Of a stretch of 64,000 bases of DNA, positions 33,676 to 42,525 are shown in pieces. The DNA comes from Methylorubrum rhodinum. Its GTDB lineage: Bacteria > Pseudomonadota > Alphaproteobacteria > Rhizobiales > Beijerinckiaceae. Every line of letters begins with the position of its first letter. The stretch's first letter is position 1. The DNA lies in contig NZ_JACHOP010000008.1 of NCBI RefSeq assembly GCF_014199935.1, positions 1 through 64,000 of the forward strand, read 5' to 3'. The notes beneath the pieces were generated by a model. It worked only from the letters and a program-made list of their open reading frames with translations, did not search any database and was not told the DNA's origin. The translations under genes were made by a program, and so were the position numbers.

Positions 33676-34244
33676 GGCGTCGCGCCGGATATCGCATCCG
33701 GGACGAGGCTCCGAACGATTCGTCCGGAAGCGCGACGATGCCGCCCGCTCGGGGGGCCGAACGGCGGAATCCGCGCACCGTATCATACCAGAGGGCGAGG
33801 AGTGGAACCCATCGCCCTCTGCCCGCGCGACCGCGCGGCGGCGGGCGTCCGCCGAACGCACCGATCGGAATTAGGCACTCGTTAAGGCTGCCCGGCTAGA
33901 ACCTCGGGGCAGTCAAGGTGCCTGCGCGCAGGGCCCGGCGGATTTCCGCTCCGCCCCCGATCGCGCCGGCCGCGCCGTCGCCGGGGAGTGTCGCTTTTTT
34001 GAGCCACCCCACAGGCAATCCGATCACGCGGACGTGCGTGGCTCTGTCCCTGCAGGATCAAGCTCGGCTATGCTGCGCCCCGAGGCGGGCAGGCTGTCCC
34101 GGCGCGTAGGCGCGGGAGAGGTCGTGCCGACGAGCCCCGCGGTTCCGCACCGACGGCGACCCTCTCGCGAGGGGCGCCCCGAGGCTCGGAGCCACGCCGG
34201 GCTCGGCGAGACGGCGAATCGAGAAACCGCAAGGGCTGATCGAC
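33676..34244 (+). promoter_or_regulatory. Long leader upstream of tolC with 39-bp repeat
   Basis: About 570 bp. It contains the 39-bp repeat at 33822-33860 (CCCGCGCGACCGCGCGGCGG and CCGAACGCA at its ends). The frames here are not protein-like. The tolC promoter must lie in this gap, but no motif stands out. Confidence 0.45.
33822..33860. repeat. 39-bp GC-rich repeat, chromosomal copy
   Basis: 36 of 39 bases match the island copy at 23815-23853. The sequence has internal dyad symmetry (GCGTCCGCC and GGCGG runs). Confidence 0.7.
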
Positions 34245-35642
34245 GTGAGAGAACGGAACCCTGCGGCGCGGTCTGCGCTTCGGCTCGCCGGTGCTGTCGT
34301 GACGGCGCTGGCGGTCGTGAGTCCGGCCGGAGCCGAGACCCTCGAGAGCGCGCTGTCGCGCGCCTATCAGGCCAACCCGGCGCTGAACGCCGCGCGGGCC
34401 AACCTGCGCGCGACCGACGAGGACGTGAACCGCTTCCAGGCCGGCTACCGCCCGAACGCCGCGATCTCCGCCGATATCGGCGTCCAGCAGTTCCAGGGGC
34501 GCACCGCCGGCCAGCAGATCCCGGCACGGCTCGGCACCACGGTTCCGGGCGGCGCCGGACTCACGATCAACCAGAACCTGTTCGACGGCTTTCAGACCGA
34601 CAACCGGGTCCGCGCCGCCGAATCGACCGTCCTCAGCACGCGCGAGGCGCTGCGCCAGACCGAGATGAACACGCTGTTCAACGCCGCCCAGGCGTACATG
34701 AACGTGCTGTCCGACACCGCGACCCTCGAACTCCAGCGCAACAACGTCGAGGTGCTGGAGGAGCAGCTCCGCCAGACCCGCGACCGCTTCAACGTCGGCG
34801 AGGTGACCCGCACCGACGTCGCCCAGGCCGAGGCCCGGCTCGCGGGCGCCCGCTCGCAGGTGGCGACGGCGGAAGCGAACCTGCGCGCCTCGATCGGCAT
34901 CTACCGCCAGATCGTCGGCGTCGAGCCGCGCCAGCTCGCACCCGGCCGTCCGCTCGACCGGTTCGTGCCGGGCAACCTCGATCAGGCCATCCTGATCGGC
35001 CTCAAGGAGCACCCGCAGATCCTCGCCTCGCTCCACGCCGTCGACGTGGCCGAGCTGCAGGTGAAGGTGGCCGAGGGCGCGCTCTATCCGCAGGCGCAGG
35101 TCACCGGCGCGGTGCAGCAGCGCTACGACCAGCAGTTTCCCGGCGATAACGGCGTCACCGCCTCCATCGTCGGACGCATCAACGTGCCGCTCTACCAGGG
35201 CGGCCAGGAATACGCGCTGATCCGGCAGGCCAAGGAGAACGTCGGTCAGGCCCGCCTCGTGGCCGACCGCGACCGCGACACCATCCGCGCCTCGATCGTG
35301 CGGACCTGGGGCAACCTGGAGGCCTCCAAGGCGCAGGTGATCGCCTCCCAGGCCCAGGTCCAGGCCAACGAGGTGGCGCTGAACGGCGTGCGCGAGGAGG
35401 CCCGCGTCGGCCAGCGCACCACCCTCGACGTGCTGAACGCGCAGCAGGAGCTGCTCAACGCCCGGGTGAACCTGATCCTGGCCCAGCGCAACCGTGTGGT
35501 GAACTCCTACGACGTGGTGCAGGCGGTCGGCCGCCTGACCGTGCGCTTCACCTCCCTGCCGGTGACGCCCTACAGCCCGCGCGAGCACTTCGATCAGGTG
35601 CGCGATCTTTGGTTCGGCGTGCGGACGCCCGACGGACGCTGA
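34245..35642 (+). CDS. tolC: TolC family outer-membrane channel
   Basis: Outer-membrane efflux/type I secretion duct of 465 residues. Signal peptide MRERNPAARSALRLAGAVVT with cleavage near AGAETLESAL. Two OEP repeats follow: YQANPALNAARANLRATDED in the first and LKEHPQILASLHAVDVAELQ in the second, with coiled segments such as LRQTRDRFNVGEVTRTDVAQ and EARVGQRTTLDVLNAQQELL that are diagnostic for TolC. It forms trimers spanning the outer membrane and periplasm. No ABC exporter or membrane-fusion gene lies beside it, yet it could serve both RTX proteins of this window. Confidence 0.92.
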   Translation: MRERNPAARSALRLAGAVVTALAVVSPAGAETLESALSRAYQANPALNAARANLRATDEDVNRFQAGYRPNAAISADIGVQQFQGRTAGQQIPARLGTTVPGGAGLTINQNLFDGFQTDNRVRAAESTVLSTREALRQTEMNTLFNAAQAYMNVLSDTATLELQRNNVEVLEEQLRQTRDRFNVGEVTRTDVAQAEARLAGARSQVATAEANLRASIGIYRQIVGVEPRQLAPGRPLDRFVPGNLDQAILIGLKEHPQILASLHAVDVAELQVKVAEGALYPQAQVTGAVQQRYDQQFPGDNGVTASIVGRINVPLYQGGQEYALIRQAKENVGQARLVADRDRDTIRASIVRTWGNLEASKAQVIASQAQVQANEVALNGVREEARVGQRTTLDVLNAQQELLNARVNLILAQRNRVVNSYDVVQAVGRLTVRFTSLPVTPYSPREHFDQVRDLWFGVRTPDGR

Positions 35643-35707
35643 CACTCGGCAGGCTCCGGTCGCGGATTCCTGTTGGCGGTCGCAAGACCACGGTTGATGC
35701 CCTAAGA

Positions 35708-35741
35708 GACGATGAAATAGTTAATTAACCATTTCGTCGTC
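35708..35741. promoter_or_regulatory. 34-bp imperfect palindrome upstream of popZ
   Basis: GACGATGAAATAGTTAA and TTAACCATTTCGTCGTC form a dyad with 15 of 17 pairs, centred on GTTAATTAAC, in a GC-rich context. TTAACCAT resembles the CtrA half-site used in cell-cycle control in related bacteria. It ends 28 bp before the popZ start codon. Confidence 0.55.
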
Positions 35742-35769
35742 TTGTTGATCGTCACCGAGTATCGTCCAG

Positions 35770-36375
35770 ATGAGCGCAGCGAGTCTCAAGGTTCAGGACA
35801 AGGCGCAGGAGCCCTCCATGGAGGAGATCCTCGCCTCGATCCGCCGCATCATCGCCGACGATCAGGCCGCCAAGCCCGACGAGGCGCCCGCCGCGCCGCG
35901 ACCCGCGCCCGCTCCGTTGCCCGTGTCGCTGGTCGAGGAGGACGACATCCTCGATCTCGCCGAGGTCGCCGAGCCCGTGCGCAAGCCCGAACCGATTCCC
36001 TTCGACATGCCGGAGATCGACTTCCGGATGCCGGAGCCCGAGCCGGAGCCCGTCGTCGAGCCCGAGCCGGACTTCGACCCCGAGCCCGTCTTCGCGGCCG
36101 CTCCACCGCCGCCGCCCCGGCCCGTCGAGCGGATCCGCGCGGCGGTCGAGGAAGAGGTGGGCGAACGCCTGATGTCCGCCAGCACGGGCGAGAGCGTCGG
36201 GCAGAGCTTCCAGTTCCTCGCCCAGACGGTGCTGTCGCAGAACGCCCGCACTCTGGAGGATCTCGTCAAGGAGATGCTGCGGCCGATGCTGAAGGGCTGG
36301 CTCGACGAGAACCTGCCGCAGATGGTCGAGCGCCTCGTGCGCGCCGAGATCGAGCGCGTCGCGCGCGGAAAGTAG
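35770..36375 (+). CDS. popZ: PopZ-type polar organising protein (DUF2497)
   Basis: Protein of 201 residues that in Caulobacter forms a polar matrix anchoring ParB and cell-cycle regulators. The N-terminal helix (KAQEPSMEEILASIRRIIAD) and the C-terminal helices (FLAQTVLSQNARTLEDLVKE, MLRPMLKGWLDENLPQMVER) are the two conserved PopZ parts. The middle is a Pro/Glu-rich acidic linker (EPEPEPVVEPEPDFDPEP), as in known PopZ proteins. It lies between tolC and valS on the same strand, as seen in related genomes. A palindromic site precedes it. Confidence 0.92.
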   Translation: MSAASLKVQDKAQEPSMEEILASIRRIIADDQAAKPDEAPAAPRPAPAPLPVSLVEEDDILDLAEVAEPVRKPEPIPFDMPEIDFRMPEPEPEPVVEPEPDFDPEPVFAAAPPPPPRPVERIRAAVEEEVGERLMSASTGESVGQSFQFLAQTVLSQNARTLEDLVKEMLRPMLKGWLDENLPQMVERLVRAEIERVARGK

Positions 36376-36396
36376 TCGTCTCCCTTTCCCTCACTG

Positions 36397-36541
36397 CCGT
36401 CGTTCCGGGGCCGCGCAGCGGAACCCGGAATCCACCGGTGATGCGCGGCTATAGACCGGGACAATGCCCAATCGTGGATTGCATGCCTCCGGCGCGCCCC
36501 TCCGGGTCCGGGTTCGCCGATCGGCGTCCCGGAATGACCGC
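36397..36541. repeat. About 140-bp palindromic intergenic repeat, copy 2
   Basis: Ends are ccgtcgttccgg and ccggaatgacc. It shares gcctccggcgc, ccgggtccgggtt and the outer arms with 14738-14876, but its core ccaccggtgatgcgcggct is in the opposite orientation. It lies between popZ and valS. Confidence 0.7.
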
Positions 36542-36691
36542 CGTTCAGTCGCGGTTGCTTCGAACCGCATCCAAGGCACCGGTCCCTCGACGCGTCCGCT
36601 CCGGTCGGCGCAGGCGCGAGGTTGACGGCGGCGGGGCCGCGGGCCGATAGCGGCGGCAGCATTTTCCGCCGTCGAAACGCCCGCCCCGCCC

Positions 36692-39412
36692 ATGATGGAC
36701 AAGACCTTCGATCCCGCCGCCGTCGAGGCGCGCGTCTCCGCGGCCTGGGAGCAGGCGGACGCCTTTCGCGCCGGCCGCTCCGAGCGCGCGGGCGCCGAGC
36801 CCTACTGCATCATGATCCCGCCGCCGAACGTGACGGGCTCGCTGCATATGGGCCACGCGCTGAACAACACGATCCAGGACATCCTGGCCCGGTTCGAGCG
36901 GATGCGCGGGCGCGACGTGCTGTGGCAGCCCGGCATGGACCATGCCGGCATCGCCACGCAGATGGTGGTCGAGCGCAAGCTCGCCGAGACGCGGCAGCCC
37001 GACCGCCGGACCTTGGGTCGCGAAGAGTTCCTGCGCCGGGTCTGGGCCTGGAAGGAGGAATCCGGCGGCACCATCATCGGCCAGCTCAAGCGGCTCGGGG
37101 CCTCCTGCGACTGGTCGCGCGAGCGCTTCACCATGGACGAGGGCCTCTCGCGCGCGGTCCTCAAGACCTTCGTGGACCTCCATGCGAAAGGGCTGATCTA
37201 CCGCGACAAGCGCCTCGTGAACTGGGACCCGAAGTTCCAGACCGCGATCTCCGATCTTGAAGTCCAGCAGATCGAGACCAAGGGCCATCTCTGGCATTTC
37301 GACTACCCGGTCGTGGACGAGGCTGGCGCCGAGACCGGCGAGATCATCACCGTCGCGACCACGCGGCCCGAGACCATGCTCGGCGACACCGCGGTCGCGG
37401 TCCACCCGGACGACGAGCGCTACACCGCGCTGGTCGGCAAGCATGTGCGCCTGCCGCTCGTCGGCCGCCTGATCCCGATCGTCGCCGACAGCTATTCCGA
37501 CCCGGAGAAGGGAACGGGTGCCGTCAAGATCACGCCCGCCCACGACTTCAACGATTTCGAGGTTGGTCGCCGCGCCGGGGTCTCGGCCATCAACATCCTC
37601 GACCCCGAGGCGCGCATCCAGATCGCCGGCAACGCCGCCTTCCTCGAAGGCGCCGCGCCGGAGGACGCCGCGATGGCGCTGGACGGCCTGGAGCGAGAGA
37701 CCGCGCGCAAGCAGGTCGTCGCCCTGATGGAGGAGCGCGGGCGCCTGCGTATGGTCGAGCCCAACACCCACGCGGTGCCGCACGGCGACCGCTCCGGCGT
37801 CGTGATCGAGCCCTACCTCACCGACCAGTGGTACGTGAACGTCAAGCCGCTGGCCGAGCGCGCGCTCCAGGCCGTGCGCGACGGGCAGACCCGGTTCGTC
37901 CCCGACAACTACGAAAAGACCTTCTTCCAGTGGCTGGAGAACATCGAGCCGTGGTGCATCTCGCGCCAGCTCTGGTGGGGCCACCAGATCCCGGTCTGGT
38001 ACGACGACGAGGGCAACTGGTTCGTCGCCGGCAGCGAAGCCGAGGCGCTTGCGCAGGCTGAGACCAAGCACGGCCGCCCGGTCGCGCTGACCCGCGACCC
38101 CGACGTGCTCGACACGTGGTTCTCCTCGGCGCTCTGGCCGTTCTCGACGCTGGGCTGGCCCGACGCCACGCCCGAACTCGCCCGCTTCTACCCGACCAAC
38201 ACCCTGGTCACGGGCAAGGACATCATCTTCTTCTGGGTCGCCCGGATGATGATGATGGGCCTCCAGCTCACCGACCGCGCGCCGTTCGATACCGTCTACC
38301 TGCACACCCTCGTCCGCGACGAGAAGGGTGCCAAGATGTCGAAGTCGAAGGGCAACGTCGTCGATCCGGTCGATCTCATCGACCGCTTCGGCGCCGACGC
38401 GCTGCGCTTCACCCTGGCCGCCCTCGCGGCCCCCGGCCGCGACATCAAGCTCGGGCCGCAGCGCGTCGAGAGTTTTCGCAATTTTGCGACGAAGCTCTGG
38501 AACGCGGCCCGCTTCGCCGAGCTGAACGGCTGCGCCCTCAAGGCCGACTTCCGCCCCGAGGACGTGAAGGAGACGCTGAACCGCTGGGCGCTCACCGAGG
38601 CCGCCAAGGCGGTGACCGAGGTGGCGCAGGGCATCACGGTCTACCGCTTCAACGACGCGGCGGCCGCCGCCTACCGCTTCGTCTGGAACGTTTTTTGTGA
38701 TTGGTACCTGGAACTGGCCAAGCCCGTGCTTCAGGGCGAGGGCGTCGACCCAGCCGCGCGGGCGGAGACGCAAGCCACCGTGGCCTTCCTGATCGACCAG
38801 ATCGCCAAGCTCTTGCACCCGTTCATGCCCTTCCTCACCGAGGAGCTGTGGGCGATCAAGGGCGAGGTTTTGCCTGAGACCCGCGGCCTGCTGGCGCTCG
38901 AATCCTGGCCCGATCTGTCGGCCTATGCGGATGCCGAGGCCGAGGCCGAGATCGGCTGGCTGGTCGAGCTGATCTCCGAGATCCGCTCGGCCCGCTCCGA
39001 GACCAGCGTGCCGGCCGGTGCCCAGGTGCCGTTGGTGATGGTCGCGGCGGATGACACGGTGCGCGCCCGGCTCGACCGCTGGAGCGAGACGCTGGTGCGC
39101 CTCGCCCGCCTCTCCGAAATCGGACATGCGGAGTCGGCACCGAAGAACTCGGTGCAACTCCTCGTGCGCGGCAGCGTCGCCGCCCTGCCGCTGGAAGGCA
39201 TCGTCGATCTCGCGGCGGAAGTCGCCCGCCTCAAGAAGGAAGGCGGCAAGGCGCGCGCCGAGATCGCCAAGCTCGACGGCAAGCTCAACAACGCCGACTT
39301 CATCGCCCGCGCGCCGGAAGAGGTGGTGGACGAGCAGCGCGAGCGCCGCGACGCCGAGGCCGCGCGGCTCGCCAAGATCGAGGAAGCGCTCGCCCGCCTC
39401 ACCGACGCGTGA
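36692..39412 (+). CDS. valS: Valyl-tRNA synthetase
   Basis: Class I aminoacyl-tRNA synthetase of 906 residues that charges tRNA-Val. The HIGH-type motif is PPPNVTGSLHMGHALNNT and the KMSKS motif is GAKMSKSKGNVVDP (about residue 547). The editing CP1 domain is visible from TRPETMLGDTAVAVHPDDER to KITPAHDFNDFEVGRR. The C-terminal coiled coil ends LAKIEEALARLTDA. Length and order are normal. The start MMDKTFDPAAVEARVSAAWE is at 36692. The next gene overlaps its stop by 4 bp. Confidence 0.97.
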   Translation: MMDKTFDPAAVEARVSAAWEQADAFRAGRSERAGAEPYCIMIPPPNVTGSLHMGHALNNTIQDILARFERMRGRDVLWQPGMDHAGIATQMVVERKLAETRQPDRRTLGREEFLRRVWAWKEESGGTIIGQLKRLGASCDWSRERFTMDEGLSRAVLKTFVDLHAKGLIYRDKRLVNWDPKFQTAISDLEVQQIETKGHLWHFDYPVVDEAGAETGEIITVATTRPETMLGDTAVAVHPDDERYTALVGKHVRLPLVGRLIPIVADSYSDPEKGTGAVKITPAHDFNDFEVGRRAGVSAINILDPEARIQIAGNAAFLEGAAPEDAAMALDGLERETARKQVVALMEERGRLRMVEPNTHAVPHGDRSGVVIEPYLTDQWYVNVKPLAERALQAVRDGQTRFVPDNYEKTFFQWLENIEPWCISRQLWWGHQIPVWYDDEGNWFVAGSEAEALAQAETKHGRPVALTRDPDVLDTWFSSALWPFSTLGWPDATPELARFYPTNTLVTGKDIIFFWVARMMMMGLQLTDRAPFDTVYLHTLVRDEKGAKMSKSKGNVVDPVDLIDRFGADALRFTLAALAAPGRDIKLGPQRVESFRNFATKLWNAARFAELNGCALKADFRPEDVKETLNRWALTEAAKAVTEVAQGITVYRFNDAAAAAYRFVWNVFCDWYLELAKPVLQGEGVDPAARAETQATVAFLIDQIAKLLHPFMPFLTEELWAIKGEVLPETRGLLALESWPDLSAYADAEAEAEIGWLVELISEIRSARSETSVPAGAQVPLVMVAADDTVRARLDRWSETLVRLARLSEIGHAESAPKNSVQLLVRGSVAALPLEGIVDLAAEVARLKKEGGKARAEIAKLDGKLNNADFIARAPEEVVDEQRERRDAEAARLAKIEEALARLTDA

Positions 39413-40128
39413 GGCGGCTCGGCCGCGTCGTCCTCGGGGGGATCGCCGCCCTCGTCCTCCTGCTCGTGGTCGCCACGGCCTGGACGGCGCGGCCCGGCGA
39501 TCCGGCGCTCTACCCGACGAGCGAGCCCGACGCCGAGACGGTGCTGCTCGTCAGCCACGGCTGGCATTCCGGGATCGTGCTCCGGCGCGAGACCGTGACG
39601 GGGGAGGGGGCCGGCGCCGCGCTCCGCAACGTCGCCACCCGTTTCCGCGATTTCTCGGCCCTCGAATTCGGCTGGGGCGAGGCCCGCTTCTACCGCGCGA
39701 CGCCGACGCTCGCCGCCTTCGACTGGCGCCTCGCGCTCGGCGCGCTCTTCACCCCCGGCGGCAGCGACGGCGTGATCCAGGTGGTCGGCCTGGAGCGCCC
39801 GGCGCGCGACTCGTTCCCGAGCGCCGACATCGTTCCGGTCCGCATCTCCCGCGCCGGCCTCGCCCGCCTGCTCGCGCGGCTCGAGGCGAGCCTCAAGCTG
39901 ACAAAAAATCAGCCGGTCGATCTCGGCCCCGGCCTCTACGGGCCGAGCCTGTTCTACGAGGCGAACGGCCGCTTCTTGTACAGCAACGTCTGCAACCACT
40001 GGGCCGCGAGCCTCCTCGACGCGGCCGGCGTGCCGACGAATCCGGTGCTCGACACGCATCCGCTCGGATTGCTTCTGGATCTGCGCTGGCGGGCCGGTGC
40101 CGAGCCGCTGGCCCTTCCAGCGGACTGA
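39409..40128 (+). CDS. DUF2459 (TIGR02117-like) membrane-anchored protein
   Basis: Protein of 239 residues starting at a GTG that overlaps the valS stop (GTGA), so translation is coupled. One N-terminal membrane segment (VVLGGIAALVLLLVVATAWT) precedes the DUF2459 domain: TVLLVSHGWHSGIVLRRETV, EFGWGEARFYRATPTLAAFD and FLYSNVCNHWAASLLDAAGV. The conserved His and Cys/Asn-His residues suggest an NlpC/P60-like papain fold, but the activity is not established. It probably faces the periplasm. Confidence 0.88.
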   Translation: MRRLGRVVLGGIAALVLLLVVATAWTARPGDPALYPTSEPDAETVLLVSHGWHSGIVLRRETVTGEGAGAALRNVATRFRDFSALEFGWGEARFYRATPTLAAFDWRLALGALFTPGGSDGVIQVVGLERPARDSFPSADIVPVRISRAGLARLLARLEASLKLTKNQPVDLGPGLYGPSLFYEANGRFLYSNVCNHWAASLLDAAGVPTNPVLDTHPLGLLLDLRWRAGAEPLALPAD

Positions 40129-40252
40129 TCCGCCACCTGTCCAAACCGTAACCTCTGCGCCATGCCGGGGTCAGACGGGCTTCCCTAGAAACATCCTCAC
40201 GGCCCGCCGCCCCGGCGGCCGGCCCCGAGAGTTTCGGAAGAGAGACCGTTCC

Positions 40253-41776
40253 ATGACCCTGACCGTTCGCCGCCGCGCCCTCGCCTCCGTCGCCGCGGCC
40301 GCCATCGTGGCCGGGGGTGCTGCCGGCTTCGGCCTCACCCCGCCCACGACCCCGGCCTACGCCCAGGCCCTGCCGCAGACCCCGATCACCGCACCCCAGC
40401 ACCCGCCGGGCTCGTTCGCCGACGTGGTCGACAAGGTGAAGCCCGGCGTCGTCGCCGTGAAGGTGAAGCTCAACGCCGACGCCAGCGACGACGACGACGA
40501 CACCCCCGGCAGCGGCAACCTCCAGCAGGTGCCGCCGCAGCTGCGCGAGTTCTTCAAGCGCTTCGGCCAAGGCGGCCAAGGCGGCCAGAACGGCGGACGC
40601 GGCATGCCGCAGCAGCGCGGCGAGCGCGGCGCGGTCGGCTCCGGCTTCATCATCTCCGGCGACGGCTACGTGGTCACCAACAACCACGTCGTCGACAAGG
40701 CCAAGACCGTGCAGGTGACGCTGGACGACAGCCGCACCCTCGACGCCAAGGTGATCGGCAAGGACCCGAAGACCGACCTCGCGCTCCTGAAGATCACCGA
40801 GGGCGGCACCTATCCCTACGTCCAGTTCGGCAAGGGCGCCCCGCGCGTCGGCGACTGGGTGGTCGCCATCGGCAACCCGTTCGGCCTCGGCGGCACGGTG
40901 ACGGCCGGCATCGTCTCGGCGCGTGGCCGCGACATCGGCGCCGGTCCCTACGACGACTTCCTGCAGATCGACGCGCCGATCAACAAGGGCAATTCAGGCG
41001 GCCCGACCTTCAACGTCAACGGCGAGGTCGTGGGCGTGAACACGGCGATCGCCTCGCCGTCCGGCGGCTCGGTCGGCCTCGCCTTCGCGATCCCCGCCGA
41101 GACGGTCCAGGCGGTGGTCGATCAGCTCCGCACCGACGGCAAGGTGGTGCGCGGTTATCTCGGCGTGCAGGTCCAGCCGGTGACGAAGGACATCGCCGAC
41201 GGGCTCGGCCTCGACAAGGCCAAGGGCGCACTGGTCGATCACGCCGAGACCGGCACCCCCGCAGCCAAGGCCGGCCTGAAGTCCGGCGACGTGATCGAGT
41301 CTGTCAACGGGACGCCGGTCAACGACGCGAGAGAGCTGTCGCGCAAGATCGCCGGCCTGAAGCCCGGCACGGCGGTGAAGCTCGCCTATCTGCGCAACGG
41401 CAAGAACGACGTCGCCACCGTCGAACTCGGGACGCTGCCGACCGACGGCAAGGTCGCGAGCCGCAGCGACGACGATGCGACGAGCGGGCAGCCGCGGCTG
41501 GGCCTCAGCCTCGCCCCGGCGGGCGATGTCGGGCTCGGCGGCGACGGCGTGGCGGTGATGGACGTCGATCCCTCCGGCCCGGCCGCGGCCAAGGGCATCG
41601 AGACCGGCGACGTGATCCTGGATGTGGCCGGCACCAGCGTCTCGAAGCCCTCCGACGTGCAGGCGCAGATCAAGGCGGCGCAGGCCAACGGCCGCAAGGC
41701 GGTGCTGATGCGCGTCAAGAGCGCCAAGGGTCAGACCCGCTTCGTGGCGGTGGCGCTGACCACCAAGGAGGGGTGA
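40253..41776 (+). CDS. degP: Do-family periplasmic serine protease (DegP/MucD type)
   Basis: Envelope quality-control protease of 507 residues. Signal peptide MTLTVRRRALASVAAAAIVA with cleavage near AYAQA. The trypsin-like triad is His145 (VVTNNHVVDK), Asp175 (PKTDLALLKI) and Ser248 (NKGNSGGPTFN). Two PDZ domains follow (GYLGVQVQPVTKDIADGLGL; GDGVAVMDVDPSGPAAAKGI). A Gly/Gln-rich linker sits near residue 110. ATG 40253 follows AGAGA. It is monocistronic, with strong hairpins downstream. Envelope-stress control is expected but no binding site is seen. Confidence 0.93.
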   Translation: MTLTVRRRALASVAAAAIVAGGAAGFGLTPPTTPAYAQALPQTPITAPQHPPGSFADVVDKVKPGVVAVKVKLNADASDDDDDTPGSGNLQQVPPQLREFFKRFGQGGQGGQNGGRGMPQQRGERGAVGSGFIISGDGYVVTNNHVVDKAKTVQVTLDDSRTLDAKVIGKDPKTDLALLKITEGGTYPYVQFGKGAPRVGDWVVAIGNPFGLGGTVTAGIVSARGRDIGAGPYDDFLQIDAPINKGNSGGPTFNVNGEVVGVNTAIASPSGGSVGLAFAIPAETVQAVVDQLRTDGKVVRGYLGVQVQPVTKDIADGLGLDKAKGALVDHAETGTPAAKAGLKSGDVIESVNGTPVNDARELSRKIAGLKPGTAVKLAYLRNGKNDVATVELGTLPTDGKVASRSDDDATSGQPRLGLSLAPAGDVGLGGDGVAVMDVDPSGPAAAKGIETGDVILDVAGTSVSKPSDVQAQIKAAQANGRKAVLMRVKSAKGQTRFVAVALTTKEG

Positions 41777-41841
41777 GACCCGTCTCAAGGCGGGGCCGGC
41801 GACGGCCCCGCCGCTCTTCCGGCATTCCTCATCCCCTTCGA

Positions 41842-41870
41842 AGCCCGCTCTCCGGAGCGGGCTCATTTTT
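41842..41870 (+). terminator. Intrinsic terminator after degP
   Basis: AGCCCGCTC-TCCG-GAGCGGGCT forms a 9-bp stem followed by CATTTTTTTG. Another GC-rich hairpin (GGGGCCGGCGACGGCCCC) lies just upstream near 41788. Confidence 0.88.
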
Positions 41871-42005
41871 TTGTCGAAGGGCGAGGCCGACGCGCGCGTG
41901 TCGTTCCGCACGCCTCTTGCATAGCCATCGGGAACCCGCGGCACTCCGAAAACTTCGGTTCTCGTCGCGGCCGCCGTGCCGCCCTGCCGAGAGCGAGGAC
42001 CCGAG

Positions 42006-42446
42006 ATGACGATGCTCCAGCGCACCCTCCTCGGCGGCCTTCTCGCATCCGGCGTGGCGCTCGGTGGCCCGGTCGAGGCGCGGCCCGGCTGGATTTCCGG
42101 CACCTGGGTCTACGCCGACCTCTGCACCATGCCCGACGACGGCGCCCAGGCGGGGCGGCGCATCACCCTCAAGCGCTCGCCCAACGGCGACGGCCTGATC
42201 TACGAGGGCGCGGGGCTGCGGGCGCCGGTCGTCACCACGGTAACGGTGGACGATTCGACCAAGGACGTCGCCTTCCGGGTCGAGACCGAGGCCGGCCTCG
42301 TCAGCTTTCACGGCACCGCCGGGCCCGAGGCCCTGGTCGGCACCCTCGACAGCGCCGCGGGATCGCAAGCCGTGCGCCTGAAGCGCGTCCTGCGCTCGCG
42401 CGCCCACGAGGCCTGCCCCGGCGAGACGACAGGCTCGATCAACTGA
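42006..42446 (+). CDS. Small exported protein of unknown function
   Basis: Protein of 146 residues with a signal peptide (MTMLQRTLLGGLLASGVALG, cleavage near VEARP). The mature part (GWISGTWVYADLCTMPDDGA, RITLKRSPNGDGLIYEGAGL) is beta-rich with a C-terminal Cys (HEACPGETTGSIN), and reads like a small periplasmic barrel. The start at 42006 gives a complete signal peptide. The flanking genes are DegP and the malate/tartrate dehydrogenase; no operon is obvious. Confidence 0.75.
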   Translation: MTMLQRTLLGGLLASGVALGGPVEARPGWISGTWVYADLCTMPDDGAQAGRRITLKRSPNGDGLIYEGAGLRAPVVTTVTVDDSTKDVAFRVETEAGLVSFHGTAGPEALVGTLDSAAGSQAVRLKRVLRSRAHEACPGETTGSIN

Positions 42447-42525
42447 CACCGCTTCCTCTCTCCCGGCATTGACGCCGGGAGCCCGCGGCGCGAGGGAGAC
42501 CGAACGATCGCGCCGGGAGGACGCT

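Noticed and set aside
36545..39157. An 870-codon minus-strand frame opposite valS.
   Set aside because: It is the antisense shadow of a certain valS gene and has no family motif or ribosome-binding site.
41788..41870. A riboswitch after degP.
   Set aside because: Two simple hairpins, the second with a T tract, fit terminators; no gene follows closely enough to be controlled.
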